Shown here piece after piece: positions 1 to 9,238 of a DNA stretch of 64,000 nt; within the stretch, counting starts at the first letter, position 1, and the number at the start of each line of letters is the position of its first letter. The position numbers and the translations under genes are program-made. Below the pieces are notes generated by a model. The model saw nothing but the letters and a program-made list of their open reading frames with translations. It had not been told where the DNA came from and made no database searches. The stretch is from Shewanella sp. TC10 (lineage in GTDB: Bacteria > Pseudomonadota > Gammaproteobacteria > Enterobacterales > Shewanellaceae): contig NZ_VKHR01000011.1 in assembly GCF_009663145.1 (NCBI RefSeq), forward strand, positions 34,189 through 98,188, read 5' to 3'.

Positions 1-870
1 AGCTTTTTTGACAAATTTAAGTGTCATACGATCACTTTCACCGATATCTAGATACTTTTGCTTGTCTTGTTCTTCAAGCGCTAAACGTGGAGGCAAAGTC
101 CACACGCCTTTCGCATAATCTTTAGTGTCTTTTGGATTGGCATTGATTTCAGATGCAGCAACCAAAGTGAAGCCCACTTTTTCAGCTAAGGCAATCATTT
201 CAGCTTGATCCATATAGCCGCTTTCAAAAGACATACCTGGATTTGCACGGTGTTCAACCACACCGAAAACACCGCCATCTTTAAGGACTTTATAAGACGA
301 TGCAAACGCATTTTCTAATTGTTTTTGACCAGCCCAGTTATGAAGGTTACGGAAAGTCAGTACATAGTCAGCACTATTTTCAATTCCTAAATCAACGGAT
401 GCAGGTGGCTGGAAAGTTACTGTTGAAGCATTACCTACCGCTTCTTTATTTTCACTTAACCAAGCTTCAAATTTCTTACCTGCTTTAGCATAGTATTGTG
501 TACGCTTAGTATCTTCTTTCGGGTTTGTCTCAAAAATCCCGCCAATGTATTGGCCTTTCTCTGCTAAATAAGGCGCTAAAATCTCTGTATACCAACCACC
601 GCCTGGCCATAATTCAATGACAGTATCGTCGGCCTGAATACCTAAAAAAGCCAGTGTTTCAGCAGGATTACGGTAGTTATCGCGAGCAGCGTTTTTTTCA
701 CTACGAAAATCACTGGCAACGGCAGCTGCAAGTTGTGGGTTAATTTTGACTGCTTCAACTTTCTCGCTGCTTGCATGACCGAGATCATGTGCAATGACAC
801 TACTACTGACTGCGGTTAAACCTAGTGTGCTTAATCCCAGCGCAGTGGTTAATAATAACGTACGTTTCAT
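1..870 (-). CDS. Secreted class I SAM methyltransferase-like protein, 3' end cut by window edge
   Basis: Reading leftwards from the ATG at 870 gives 290 codons with no stop before the window edge, so the C-terminus is missing, probably by little. The protein opens with a signal peptide (MKRTLLLTTALGLSTLGLTA, then a cut near SSSVIA), so the product should be exported. The motif VIELWPGGGWYTEIL resembles the glycine-rich SAM-binding loop of class I methyltransferases, and FGVVEHRANPG and FTLVAASEI fit later strands of that fold. Exported proteins of this kind are annotated in Shewanella as methyltransferases, but their substrate is unknown to me. An AGGGAGAAGACA stretch just upstream of the ATG (minus strand) is a good ribosome binding site. 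Confidence 0.75.
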   Translation of the reverse strand, partial: MKRTLLLTTALGLSTLGLTAVSSSVIAHDLGHASSEKVEAVKINPQLAAAVASDFRSEKNAARDNYRNPAETLAFLGIQADDTVIELWPGGGWYTEILAPYLAEKGQYIGGIFETNPKEDTKRTQYYAKAGKKFEAWLSENKEAVGNASTVTFQPPASVDLGIENSADYVLTFRNLHNWAGQKQLENAFASSYKVLKDGGVFGVVEHRANPGMSFESGYMDQAEMIALAEKVGFTLVAASEINANPKDTKDYAKGVWTLPPRLALEEQDKQKYLDIGESDRMTLKFVKKA

Positions 871-941
871 TGTCTTCTCCCTGAAGAATTTATCTTTTAA
901 AATCAGCAACTGATACGGCAAAAATTGCTAAGTTGATCACT

Positions 942-1628
942 CTAAACTGTTTCTGGCTTTTTGTCGTCAACTCTTCGCCAGCACATCCATAACATAAAAC
1001 AACTAAACACTAACCACATAATGACCCAAAGCCAAGAAGGTAACCAAGTGAGCTGAGAAAGCTTAGCTGCATCACCTTGAGTAGATAGGCCAAATAAAAC
1101 CGTTGGGCTTGTCATGGCGTTGAGCACGATCATAAGACCGAGCATACGCAATAAACTATTCAACCATGCACTATGGTCAAATTTGAGCGGCAGTAATAAA
1201 AACAAAGCAAGAGAAATGAGAATACCAATGGTGAGTATATCTCGCGCCCAAAACACTATAGATGCCACCACGGTTAAGCCTAATAAACCCAAAGTAAAAC
1301 GTATACCTGAGCGCCATGTGGCTAATAAGAAAATGAGATATCCCCATAGGGCTGCGCCAAAATAACCACTAAAAGTAATTAACGGTGCAAAGCCACCTTG
1401 AGTGAAACATAAACCTGCACCATTTGGGAATAATTGAATTTGAACCACTGTGCCCCCACTGATGATTGCAGCTATACCATGAGAGATCTCATGAAAATAA
1501 CTTTCAAACCATTTGAAGGGAATACTGATAAAAGGCAGTTTAGTGATAACGAATGCGACAATAAGTTCTAGAAAAAATAGCCCTTTAGAAGGGATAGCAG
1601 ATAAGCTTTTCGGCTTAGGATCATGCAT
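942..1628 (-). CDS. M50-like membrane metalloprotease
   Basis: A 228-residue multi-pass membrane protein with HEISH at residues 46-50 just after a first hydrophobic segment, the HExxH zinc motif placed as in M50B-type intramembrane proteases. About five further hydrophobic segments follow. The second metal ligand of the family (an Asp in a later helix) is not obvious to me. I chose the ATG at 1628 because it overlaps the upstream gene's stop by 8 nt (ATGCATGA arrangement), typical of translational coupling; a longer frame reaches 1676 but would lie inside the upstream gene. The pair with the repeat-headed gene upstream looks like one operon. Substrate unknown. Confidence 0.7.
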   Translation of the reverse strand: MHDPKPKSLSAIPSKGLFFLELIVAFVITKLPFISIPFKWFESYFHEISHGIAAIISGGTVVQIQLFPNGAGLCFTQGGFAPLITFSGYFGAALWGYLIFLLATWRSGIRFTLGLLGLTVVASIVFWARDILTIGILISLALFLLLPLKFDHSAWLNSLLRMLGLMIVLNAMTSPTVLFGLSTQGDAAKLSQLTWLPSWLWVIMWLVFSCFMLWMCWRRVDDKKPETV

Positions 1629-2082
1629 ATAAATCGATACCCACCATTTGTTGGATTTGCTCTCGCTGCGTTGCATGCTGATTAAGTAAATACTCTTTTA
1701 TTGCCCCTGCACTACCTTGAGAGTGATGCTGTTGTGGGTTGCTCGAGGTTTGATGATCATATTGCAATTTTGCATCGACAGCAGATTTAATCGCCGACTC
1801 ATCAAAATAATAGATTGCTTGCTCATTATCAGAAACAAGTTGGCTATCATTTTGATTGAGGCTATTAACGGTAGCGCTAGTTTTTGATTGCGCTTTAATG
1901 GCTGACACATCACTAACAGCATCGACTTGCGCTGATACGTTAGGCTTAATAGCCTGAGACGCCGAACCATTACTGATTGAGAAAGGGTTATAGGAAGACA
2001 ATGGCTGAACGGCCGAATACATTCTTGATTGCATTCTTGATTGCATAGATGATTGCATTGTTGAGTGCATAGCTGATTGCAT
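1621..2082 (-). CDS. Unknown protein with Met-Gln-Ser repeats at the N-terminus
   Basis: 153 residues, not recognised. The start at 2082 has a strong ribosome binding site (AAGGAGGACAATTT before ATG). The first 24 residues are six four-residue repeats, each beginning with Met (MQSA, MHST, MQSS, MQSR, MQSR, MYSA), followed by a Ser/Gln/Ala-rich region without signal peptide or membrane segment. A more structured tail runs through SAGAIKEYLLNQHATQREQI to the end GIDLYA, and resembles a short helix-forming domain. Because every repeat starts with ATG in frame, ribosomes could begin at several points. The gene overlaps the membrane protease downstream and follows tsaB at a distance of 63 bp. Confidence 0.7.
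   Translation of the reverse strand: MQSAMHSTMQSSMQSRMQSRMYSAVQPLSSYNPFSISNGSASQAIKPNVSAQVDAVSDVSAIKAQSKTSATVNSLNQNDSQLVSDNEQAIYYFDESAIKSAVDAKLQYDHQTSSNPQQHHSQGSAGAIKEYLLNQHATQREQIQQMVGIDLYA
2011..2082 (-). repeat. Six 12-bp in-frame repeats carrying start codons
   Basis: Read on the minus strand, six successive 12-bp units of the form ATGCAATCARGA begin at the start codon of the Met-Gln-Ser gene. Two adjacent units are identical (ATGCAATCAAGA) and the others differ at one to several positions. The unit length is a multiple of three, so gain or loss of units keeps the frame. Confidence 0.85.
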
Positions 2083-2145
2083 AAATTGTCCTCCTTTTGT
2101 TAATTAACTCACGTGCACAGATTAAAAATGTGATGATAACCTAGA

Positions 2146-2853
2146 TTATTCTCTGCCAGGAAGCTTTTTCCAAGTCACAGTATCCCGAAGGTAAACAGGT
2201 GCTAAATCATCAACTGGGGTAGATAAACCTTGCTCAAAACCAACCTTAGCTAGCTTCAGCATAGCAGCAGCATCAGGGAGTTTAATATCAGTCATTTTAA
2301 TTGTAGCAACTTCAGCTAACAAATCTGGGTAAGCATCAAAGCCGGTACCGCACAACATAATATCTTGGGTGGTATCTAACGCCAGTTCCACTTTATCTGG
2401 GTGGGTAACATGCTCATCACCCACTAATGTGGCAATACCATCAACTGAAGTAAATTGTCCCCAGTAAATTTCATTCATTCTGGCATCAATCGCTACAAAA
2501 ACCTGTTTTGCATTCATTGAATCTATCGCCATTTGCGCCATTGCAGCCAGAGTCGATATGCCAATAACGGGAATATCATGGCCTAGAGCCAAACCTTGAG
2601 TCATGCTGGTACAAATGCGAATTCCAGTAAAACTACCAGGTCCACGTCCGTATGCAATTAAGTTTACATTGGCAATGTTAATCTGCGCTTCTTTAAGAAC
2701 CTCGTCGACCATAGGCAGCAAACGCTGGCTATGCTCTCGCGGTGCATTGGCAGCGCGATTAAAAACCTGTTGCTGATGCGACAAAGCCGCTGAACAAGAT
2801 TCTGTACAAGTATCTAATGCAAGTATGGTTAAATCTGAATCAATTTGAGTCAT
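2146..2853 (-). CDS. tsaB: tRNA threonylcarbamoyladenosine biosynthesis protein TsaB
   Basis: 235 residues, close to the E. coli length (231). It begins with the ASKHA-fold strand TILALDTCTESCSAAL and carries the family signature GRGPGSFTG at residues 69-77, followed by GIRICTSMTQGLALG. TsaB is the non-catalytic partner of TsaD and, with TsaE and TsaC, makes the t6A modification at A37 of ANN-decoding tRNAs in the cytoplasm. In many gammaproteobacteria tsaB sits near yoaA; here yoaA lies upstream on the same strand, separated by a mobile repeat that may affect co-transcription. Confidence 0.95.
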   Translation of the reverse strand: MTQIDSDLTILALDTCTESCSAALSHQQQVFNRAANAPREHSQRLLPMVDEVLKEAQINIANVNLIAYGRGPGSFTGIRICTSMTQGLALGHDIPVIGISTLAAMAQMAIDSMNAKQVFVAIDARMNEIYWGQFTSVDGIATLVGDEHVTHPDKVELALDTTQDIMLCGTGFDAYPDLLAEVATIKMTDIKLPDAAAMLKLAKVGFEQGLSTPVDDLAPVYLRDTVTWKKLPGRE

Positions 2854-2869
2854 GTAAGCCTTGTTAACC

Positions 2870-3152
2870 CTAGGGCCTGTTGAACTTTGTTGGTTAAATT
2901 TTGTTCGAAGTAAAAGCGTTTTAATCGAGGCGGATGACTTGATGCCTAGTCATCTAAGCACCTTTCACTTACAAAGATGCATCCAACAAAGAGTAAAACG
3001 CTTTTAGTCGAACCCTTTGGGCAGCGTTTGTTGAACATTTTTACTGCGTTATCGACTTTTTATGTAGAATAACTACACCGCAAAGTCTCTGCCTTGTATA
3101 AATGGCCAACAATTCGCTGCAAAAACAACCTTGAAAGTTCAACAGGCCCTAG
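2870..3152. mobile_element. Miniature inverted-repeat element, copy 1 (283 bp)
   Basis: Ends are CTAGGGCCTGTTGA on the left and its exact complement TCAACAGGCCCTAG on the right. Inside is a second inverted pair (AAAGCGTTTTA near the left, TAAAACGCTTT near the middle), so the RNA could fold into a long structure. No reading frame for a transposase is present. Another copy of identical length lies at 22725, and shorter copies at 37254 and 56241. Here the element separates yoaA from tsaB. A TA or CTAG target duplication is possible but cannot be separated from the ends by eye. Confidence 0.85.
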
Positions 3153-3179
3153 ACTTTAAATAATGGCCAATATAATAAC

Positions 3180-5105
3180 TTATGGGATACTTTTTAAAAA
3201 GCTCAACGCAGTATCTAAATCGCGAGTTCGGCTCATAGGCGGTAGTGAGTTAATAAAAGCTTCACCATATGGACGATTAACAATGCGGTTATCACATAGA
3301 ATTAATACCCCGCGATCCTTCTCATCTCGGATCAGTCGACCTACTCCTTGCTTTAAACTGATAACTGCTTGAGGCAATGAAATAGTTTGAAAAGGATCTC
3401 TATCACTTCTTTCAGCATTAGCGGCGCGAGCCCGGTATAAGGTATCGTCAGGTGACACAAAAGGCAGTTTATCAATAATCACACAACTTAATAGTCGCCC
3501 TCTTACATCAATACCTTCCCAAAAACTGCTAGTACCAAGCAAAACACCATTACCCAGTTGCCTAAACTTATTTAATAAGCTTTGTTTGCTCGCCTGCCCT
3601 TGTACCAGCAACGGATAGTTAACCTTGCGCTGAAGCGCAATAGCAACTTGTTGCAACATATGATGACTGGTAAATAATATAAACGTTCGACCTTGAGCAG
3701 CATTTATTGCTTGAGTACAAACATCAACCAGCTGATTGACATTGGCCGCTGACTGACCAGACTTTGCTAAATGTCTAGGTACGCAGAATAAAGCTTGGTT
3801 AGGATAATCAAACGGACTATCTAGAATGAATTGTTTCGCTTTGCTTAGACCTAATTCGTCAGCAAAATGCTTGAGCTGGCGATTAACTTGCAACGTTGCG
3901 GACGTAAAAACCCATTGAGTTTGTTTATCAAATAACTGCTGGCATTGCTTAGCGATATTAATCGGAGCTATTCGCAGCATAGTAAAACGACCATTGGGTT
4001 CAACGCTGTAAGCTGCATTTTGATCATTACACTCAAAATAGCTTTGTAAATTGCCAACAAGATTAGCTAACTGTGTCACTACCGCATCTATTGACTCACT
4101 TCTGCCCACATGCTCAGAAGTCACAGTGACCATACTAGTCAGTTCTTTTAATAAGTCCCAAGATTGCGTTGCTAATTCTTTACTTGAAATAACTTGGCGC
4201 CAATCAGTAATTTCAGCTTCAAGCAATTCATTTTGCCATTGAGACAACTTAACTAGAATACGCTGACTTAGCTGCTCTAACTGGATACTGTCACGTAATT
4301 CAGTTCGATAGATGTCGATAATTTGATTCAGTAATCGATCGATTTCTCTTGTAGCAATTTGCTGACCAAAGTAATTAATGCAAACGTCAGGTACTAAATG
4401 CGCTTCGTCAAATACCACGACATCAGCTTCAGGCAGAAGCTCGGCAAAGCCGGTATCTTTTAATAAACGATCAGCGAAAAATAAATGATGATTCACCACC
4501 ACAACTTTGGCATCTTGCGCTTTAATTTTTGCTTTGCGGCTAAAACAGACATCATAGTGACTGCATCTTTTCCCTGTACAGCTCTCTTTAGTACTGGTTA
4601 CGGTTGCTATGGTGGCTGAGTTTTCTGCAACAGAGGTTAAATTACCGATATCACCATCTTTTGTCATGCTAGCCCACTGATTTATCTTTATCAGCTCGTC
4701 GACTACTTGAGGGGACATTTGGCTAATTTGAAGAAGGTTTTTTTCAAGTCTGAGTTGGCATAAGTAATTACTGCGCCCTTTTAACAAGGCCGTTTTAGGC
4801 GCGACTGAAAACATTTTTAGTAATAACGGTAAATCTTTAAAAAATAATTGTTCTTGTAAGTTTTTACTACCGGTACTGATGATCACCTGTTTTCCGCTTA
4901 GTAAAGCTGGGATCAAGTAAGCATAGGTTTTACCTACACCGGTACCCGCTTCAAGTATCACATTATGTTTTTCTTCAATTGCAGCACTCACCGCCATCGC
5001 CATATCAAACTGGCTTTGTCTAGGCCGATATTGATGAACACTTCTTGCAAGAGCACCCTGAGGAGAAAAAGCCAGCTCGACTTCTTTTTGTAATCTACTG
5101 CTCAC
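3180..5105 (-). CDS. yoaA: DinG-family ATP-dependent DNA helicase YoaA
   Basis: 641 residues, near the E. coli YoaA length (636). Walker A is GTGVGKT at residues 54-60, Walker B appears as VVVFDEAHLVPD (DEAH box), and the C-terminal motif is GVGRLIRDEKDRG. Cysteines in NYLCQLRLEKN and in SCTGKRCSHYDVC fit the four-cysteine iron-sulfur cluster of XPD/DinG-type 5'-3' helicases. The E. coli enzyme works with the HolC subunit of the DNA polymerase clamp loader in repair of stalled replication. The start at 5105 gives a normal N-terminus. It lies upstream of tsaB on the same strand, with a mobile repeat between them. Confidence 0.93.
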   Translation of the reverse strand: MSSRLQKEVELAFSPQGALARSVHQYRPRQSQFDMAMAVSAAIEEKHNVILEAGTGVGKTYAYLIPALLSGKQVIISTGSKNLQEQLFFKDLPLLLKMFSVAPKTALLKGRSNYLCQLRLEKNLLQISQMSPQVVDELIKINQWASMTKDGDIGNLTSVAENSATIATVTSTKESCTGKRCSHYDVCFSRKAKIKAQDAKVVVVNHHLFFADRLLKDTGFAELLPEADVVVFDEAHLVPDVCINYFGQQIATREIDRLLNQIIDIYRTELRDSIQLEQLSQRILVKLSQWQNELLEAEITDWRQVISSKELATQSWDLLKELTSMVTVTSEHVGRSESIDAVVTQLANLVGNLQSYFECNDQNAAYSVEPNGRFTMLRIAPINIAKQCQQLFDKQTQWVFTSATLQVNRQLKHFADELGLSKAKQFILDSPFDYPNQALFCVPRHLAKSGQSAANVNQLVDVCTQAINAAQGRTFILFTSHHMLQQVAIALQRKVNYPLLVQGQASKQSLLNKFRQLGNGVLLGTSSFWEGIDVRGRLLSCVIIDKLPFVSPDDTLYRARAANAERSDRDPFQTISLPQAVISLKQGVGRLIRDEKDRGVLILCDNRIVNRPYGEAFINSLPPMSRTRDLDTALSFLKSIP

Positions 5106-5471
5106 ATTGAACTCTTAAAAAAAACGCTATTAATTGAATTCTCGTCATCACTCTTTTGGAATAACCCATCTAAAACATTCGTTAGACCATATTATCTATT
5201 TAATTAATATGCTTAACAACGAAAGAAAATTTCTCGCCTCCATTACCAGATTAAATCTAACCTTAAAAAGTCTGACCATTGATAAGTATTTTATACCAAC
5301 TTGTATACACAAGCAGTGTAAAAATAACGCTAAAAATCATACGGATATAAGTTATATTTTTTATTTTGAAAAAAATTACAATTAGTCTTTATTCTGTATT
5401 GCAAACAAATTTAAAAGGGGTTAGATTGTTTGTAATGAAATTACACAAGCTAATTTAATAGAGAATTTATT
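5106..5471. other. Intergenic region between divergent yoaA and the his operon
   Basis: AT-rich stretch holding the his promoter region on its right side and presumably the yoaA promoter on its left. A frame of 83 codons can be read on the plus strand from 5134, but it has low-complexity composition and no ribosome binding site, and I do not call it a gene. Confidence 0.6.
5366..5395 (+). promoter_or_regulatory. Candidate sigma-70 promoter of the his operon
   Basis: TTGAAA and TATTCT separated by 18 bp lie about 75 bp before the leader peptide. The match to consensus is moderate (5 of 6 and 4 of 6), and other AT-rich combinations nearby are possible. Confidence 0.4.
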
Positions 5472-5519
5472 ATGTTCATCCGAATCGATACAAATCATCA
5501 TCACCACCATTTGCGGTAG
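5472..5519 (+). CDS. hisL: his operon leader peptide
   Basis: A 15-codon frame, MFIRIDTNHHHHHLR, with five histidine codons in a row (CAT CAT CAC CAC CAT). This is the classical histidine attenuator design: ribosome stalling at the histidine codons when charged tRNA-His is scarce prevents terminator formation. The 8-bp segments CATCCGAA (5477-5484) and TTCGGATG (5522-5529) flank the histidine codons and can form the pause hairpin. Too short for routine gene finders. Confidence 0.93.
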   Translation: MFIRIDTNHHHHHLR

Positions 5520-5577
5520 CCTTCGGATGCTCACTGCCGGAGGACTATTTCCTTCAGGCGGTTGTAAAAAAATACAC

Positions 5578-5608
5578 AAACCCCTGAAAAACATTTCAGG
5601 GGTTTTTT
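5578..5608 (+). terminator. his attenuator (intrinsic terminator)
   Basis: Stem AAACCCCTGAAA / TTTCAGGGGTTT around a 4-base loop, followed by T residues, 54 bp before hisG. The 5' arm (CCTGAA, 5583-5588) can instead pair with TTCAGG at 5553-5558, giving a competing antiterminator, as expected for transcription attenuation controlled by the leader peptide. Confidence 0.92.
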
Positions 5609-5661
5609 AGTTTTAGGCTTTAAATATTTGTTTTTATATTAAATTTATTAGGGGTTACATC

Positions 5662-6561
5662 ATGAGCGAAAATAACAGACTACGTATTGCGATTCAAAAA
5701 TCAGGTCGACTTTCAAAAGAGTCACAAAAACTGCTAAAAAGTTGTGGCGTTAAATTCAACGTTAATGAGCAAAGATTGATTGTTCACGCAGATAATATGC
5801 CTATTGATCTATTACGTGTTCGTGATGATGACATTCCAGGCTTAGTGATGGATGGTGTGGTGGATTTAGGCATTATTGGTGAGAATGTTCTTGAAGAAGA
5901 ACAAATAGAACGTCAAACATTAGGCAAGCCAGCTGACTGTGTGAAATTACGTGAATTAGATTTTGGTGCATGCCGTTTATCACTTGCTGTTCCTAATGAG
6001 TTCAGCTACGAAGATGCAAGTTCACTTGAAGGTTTACGTATTGCCACTTCTTACCCGAACTTGTTGCGTCGTTACATGCAGGAAAAAGGCATTAACTATA
6101 GCGACTGTATGCTTAAAGGCTCTGTCGAAGTAGCGCCGCGCGCTGGTCTTTCAGATGGTATTTGTGACTTAGTTTCAACCGGTGCAACGCTTGAAGCTAA
6201 TGGCTTATACGAAACCGACATTATTTATCAATCAATGGCTTGTATTATTCAGTCTGCTGAAGAGCAAGAGCCAGGTAAACAAGCGCTAATTGATAAAATC
6301 TTATCTCGCATGAACGGTGTTGTTAGAGCTCGCGAAAGCAAGTACATCCTACTGCATGCTCCAAGAGAAACATTAGACCAAATTGTTGCTTTACTACCAG
6401 GCGCGGAAAACCCAACAGTATTACCACTTAATGATGATACCGATCGCGTCGCTATCCACGCAGTTAGCACAGAAGATTTATTCTGGGACACTATGGAAGA
6501 GTTAACGGCATTAGGTGCAAGCTCTATTCTGGTTATGCCAATTGAGAAAATGGCTGGATAA
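5662..6561 (+). CDS. hisG: ATP phosphoribosyltransferase (long form)
   Basis: 299 residues, the same length as the E. coli long form. It makes the first committed step of histidine synthesis, joining ATP and PRPP. The N-terminal periplasmic-binding-protein-like catalytic part includes [13 protein letters not shown] and [13 protein letters not shown], with [19 protein letters not shown] for PRPP binding. The C-terminal third (to [12 protein letters not shown]) is the regulatory domain that binds histidine, so feedback inhibition without a separate HisZ is expected. It follows the attenuator by about 50 bp, with GGGGTT as a modest ribosome binding site. Confidence 0.97.
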   Translation: MSENNRLRIAIQKSGRLSKESQKLLKSCGVKFNVNEQRLIVHADNMPIDLLRVRDDDIPGLVMDGVVDLGIIGENVLEEEQIERQTLGKPADCVKLRELDFGACRLSLAVPNEFSYEDASSLEGLRIATSYPNLLRRYMQEKGINYSDCMLKGSVEVAPRAGLSDGICDLVSTGATLEANGLYETDIIYQSMACIIQSAEEQEPGKQALIDKILSRMNGVVRARESKYILLHAPRETLDQIVALLPGAENPTVLPLNDDTDRVAIHAVSTEDLFWDTMEELTALGASSILVMPIEKMAG

Positions 6562-6619
6562 TTTATTCCAGTCAATTTGAAAACATCAGCGCATTATAAA
6601 AGTAGTAGCGGAGCCACCA

Positions 6620-7948
6620 ATGCAAACTAAATCATCAACACCAACCAAACAATCAATGCAAATTCTGAACTGGGCTGAATTAAGTTCTGAAGCACAGCAG
6701 AAAGCTTTATCACGCTCGCCCTTGATTGGTGATAACAGTGTTGAGCAATCTGTTCACGACATCATTAATACTGTCGTAGCTGATGGTGATTCTGCGCTCA
6801 AAAAGTTTAGTGAACGTTTTGATGGTGTAAATCTTGAGTCTTTAGCGCTCTCGCCTGCTGAGATTGAGCAAGCGAGCGCAAGAGTGTCGAGCTCAGTTAA
6901 GCAAGCAATTGCCAATGCTGTCAGCAATATAGATACTTTTCACCAAGCACAAAAGTTCAATCCAATTGATGTTGAAACTAAGCCTGGGATCCGCTGTGAA
7001 CTTCGCTCAGAAGCCATTGAAAAAGTCGGTTTATACATTCCTGGGGGTAGTGCTCCGCTTATCTCAACAGTGATGATGCTGGCACTTCCTGCAAAAATTG
7101 CTGGCTGCGAGCAAAGAGTGTTAGTCAGTCCGCCTCCAATCAATGATGCCATTGTTTATGCGGCGCAAGTTTGTGGTATCACAGAGATTTACCAAGTCGG
7201 CGGCGCGCAGGCGATAGCAGCCCTCGCTTTTGGCACTGAATCAGTACCATCCGTCGATAAAATTTTTGGCCCAGGGAACCGCTTTGTAACTGAAGCCAAA
7301 AGATTAGTGTCACAAGACGGTCGCTGCAGTGTGGCTATTGATATGCCAGCAGGCCCTTCTGAAGTGCTAGTCATTGCAGATAAACAAGCAAACCCTGCAT
7401 TTATCGCAGCAGATTTGTTATCTCAAGCAGAACACGGACCAGACTCTCAAGTTATGCTTGTGACGGAATCTGAAACGATTGCAGATGCTGTTAACTCAGA
7501 ACTTGAAATACAGCTTGCAGCTTTATCTCGTCAAGACATTGCAGCTCAAGCCTTAAGTTGCAGCCGCACTATTTTAGTTAAAGATATGGCTGAAGCCGCT
7601 GTAGTTTCAAATCAATATGGCCCAGAACATTTAATCATTCAAACCGACACTCCACGAGCCGTTTTAGCCAATATTCGCGCGGCAGGCAGTGTCTTTTTAG
7701 GTGCTTATACACCTGAATCTGTTGGCGACTATGCCAGTGGCACTAATCATGTATTACCCACTTACGGTTATAGCCGCAGCGTATCAAGCCTGTCATTAGC
7801 GGACTTTTGCCGTAGGTTCACAGTGCAAGAGCTAACGGCACAAGGTCTACAAAGCCTTGGAGAAACAGTGATGGTTTTAGCGGAAAATGAGTTACTAGAT
7901 GCCCACAAAAACGCCGTAGCAGTGAGATTAGAAACGCTTAATAGTTAA
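6620..7948 (+). CDS. hisD: Histidinol dehydrogenase
   Basis: 442 residues (E. coli 434). It catalyses the last two NAD-dependent oxidations, histidinol to histidine. Family signatures are [16 protein letters not shown], the stretch through [30 protein letters not shown], the zinc-site region AEHGPDSQ, and the catalytic GPEHL near residue 335. It follows hisG with 58 bp between them. The first 10 or so residues are rich in Thr/Ser/Lys and look dispensable, but the GGAG before the ATG supports this start. Confidence 0.97.
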   Translation: MQTKSSTPTKQSMQILNWAELSSEAQQKALSRSPLIGDNSVEQSVHDIINTVVADGDSALKKFSERFDGVNLESLALSPAEIEQASARVSSSVKQAIANAVSNIDTFHQAQKFNPIDVETKPGIRCELRSEAIEKVGLYIPGGSAPLISTVMMLALPAKIAGCEQRVLVSPPPINDAIVYAAQVCGITEIYQVGGAQAIAALAFGTESVPSVDKIFGPGNRFVTEAKRLVSQDGRCSVAIDMPAGPSEVLVIADKQANPAFIAADLLSQAEHGPDSQVMLVTESETIADAVNSELEIQLAALSRQDIAAQALSCSRTILVKDMAEAAVVSNQYGPEHLIIQTDTPRAVLANIRAAGSVFLGAYTPESVGDYASGTNHVLPTYGYSRSVSSLSLADFCRRFTVQELTAQGLQSLGETVMVLAENELLDAHKNAVAVRLETLNS

Positions 7949-8030
7949 AGCTGTTAACAAGACATAACGATGATGGACATCGGCAAGTCCAAGATGGGTA
8001 TATAAGGCAAAGACTTAAGGTAGTAAAACA

Positions 8031-9146
8031 ATGACAATCAGCAGTGACAATTACAACGATAATGAAAATGGCAATAAGCAATCACTTGCACAGAAATTAG
8101 CAAGACCTGAGTTATTAGCCTTAACGCCTTATGAAAGTGCAAGAAGAATTGGTGGCCGTGGCGATGTATGGATCAATGCCAATGAATCTCCTTTTAATAA
8201 TAGTGATGTCGAAAAGCTTAATCGTTACCCTGAGTGTCAGCCAGAAAGTTTAATTAAAGCTTATAGTGACTATTCAGGGGTTAAAACTGAATTAATCGTT
8301 TCGACTCGCGGCGCTGATGAAGGAATTGAGCTACTTATACGGGCTTTTTGCACCCCTGGCAAAGATAGCATTGCTTGTTTTGGTCCGACTTACGGTATGT
8401 ATGCCATTAGTGCGCAAACCTTTAACGTCGGTGTGATAAACCTGTCATTAACTGACCAATATCAATTACCCCGTGACTTTGCTACGCAAACAGCTGATGC
8501 CAAAATAGTGTTTATTTGTAACCCAAATAACCCAACAGGCACAATCATTGATAAGCAAGACATTGAACAAGCGATTGCCGCAATGCCTAATGCAATCGTA
8601 GTAATAGATGAAGCCTATATTGAATTCTCTTCAACTTATTCGGTGGCCGACTTAATTGATACTTACCCTAATCTTGTTGTACTGAGAACGTTATCAAAAG
8701 CATTCGCTTTAGCTGGTGCACGATGTGGTTTTTTAATGGCCAATAGCGATATTATCGATTTAATTATGCGCGTTATAGCACCTTATCCAGTGCCACTACC
8801 TGTATCTGAAGTCGCTGAGAAAGCTTTATCTGAGCAAGGTGTTTTGCTGATGAAGCAACAAGTTGAGCAGTTAAAAGAGCAAGGCAGTCGCCTCAACCAA
8901 GCATTAACTCAATTTGGCGCTAAGGTGTTACCAGCAAACGGTAATTTTGTGCTTGCTGAGTTTCAAGATACTCAGCAAGTTAGCCAAGCCATTCAGCAAG
9001 CAGGCATTGTCGCTCGAGCATATAAAGATGCTCGTTTAAAAAACCGTATTCGATTTAGCTTTAGTAGCGAGTCTGATACAGAACGACTCATCGCGGTTTT
9101 TAGCTCAAAAACATCTACGCCTAATGCATCTAGTCCTAATAAATAA
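8031..9146 (+). CDS. hisC: Histidinol-phosphate aminotransferase
   Basis: 371 residues, class I/II aminotransferase fold. Visible features are INANESPFNN for the substrate-side loop, TRGADEGIELLIRAF, NPNNPTGTII for the PLP-binding Asn-containing loop, DEAYIEFSS, and the Schiff-base lysine in TLSKAFALAGARCGF. It converts imidazole-acetol phosphate to L-histidinol phosphate with glutamate. The ribosome binding site AAGGTAG lies before the ATG. The last 12 residues (SSKTSTPNASSPNK) form a low-complexity tail. Confidence 0.96.
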   Translation: MTISSDNYNDNENGNKQSLAQKLARPELLALTPYESARRIGGRGDVWINANESPFNNSDVEKLNRYPECQPESLIKAYSDYSGVKTELIVSTRGADEGIELLIRAFCTPGKDSIACFGPTYGMYAISAQTFNVGVINLSLTDQYQLPRDFATQTADAKIVFICNPNNPTGTIIDKQDIEQAIAAMPNAIVVIDEAYIEFSSTYSVADLIDTYPNLVVLRTLSKAFALAGARCGFLMANSDIIDLIMRVIAPYPVPLPVSEVAEKALSEQGVLLMKQQVEQLKEQGSRLNQALTQFGAKVLPANGNFVLAEFQDTQQVSQAIQQAGIVARAYKDARLKNRIRFSFSSESDTERLIAVFSSKTSTPNASSPNK

Positions 9147-9238
9147 GGTTATCAATAAATATAAATAGAACTTGATAACCAATATCCTAAATAAAGAATA
9201 TACAAAATAAAGAATATTAAGAAATTAAAGGAAGTCCC

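Noticed and set aside
5134..5385. 83-codon frame in the his upstream region
   Set aside because: No ribosome binding site, low-complexity AT-driven composition and overlap with the his promoter.
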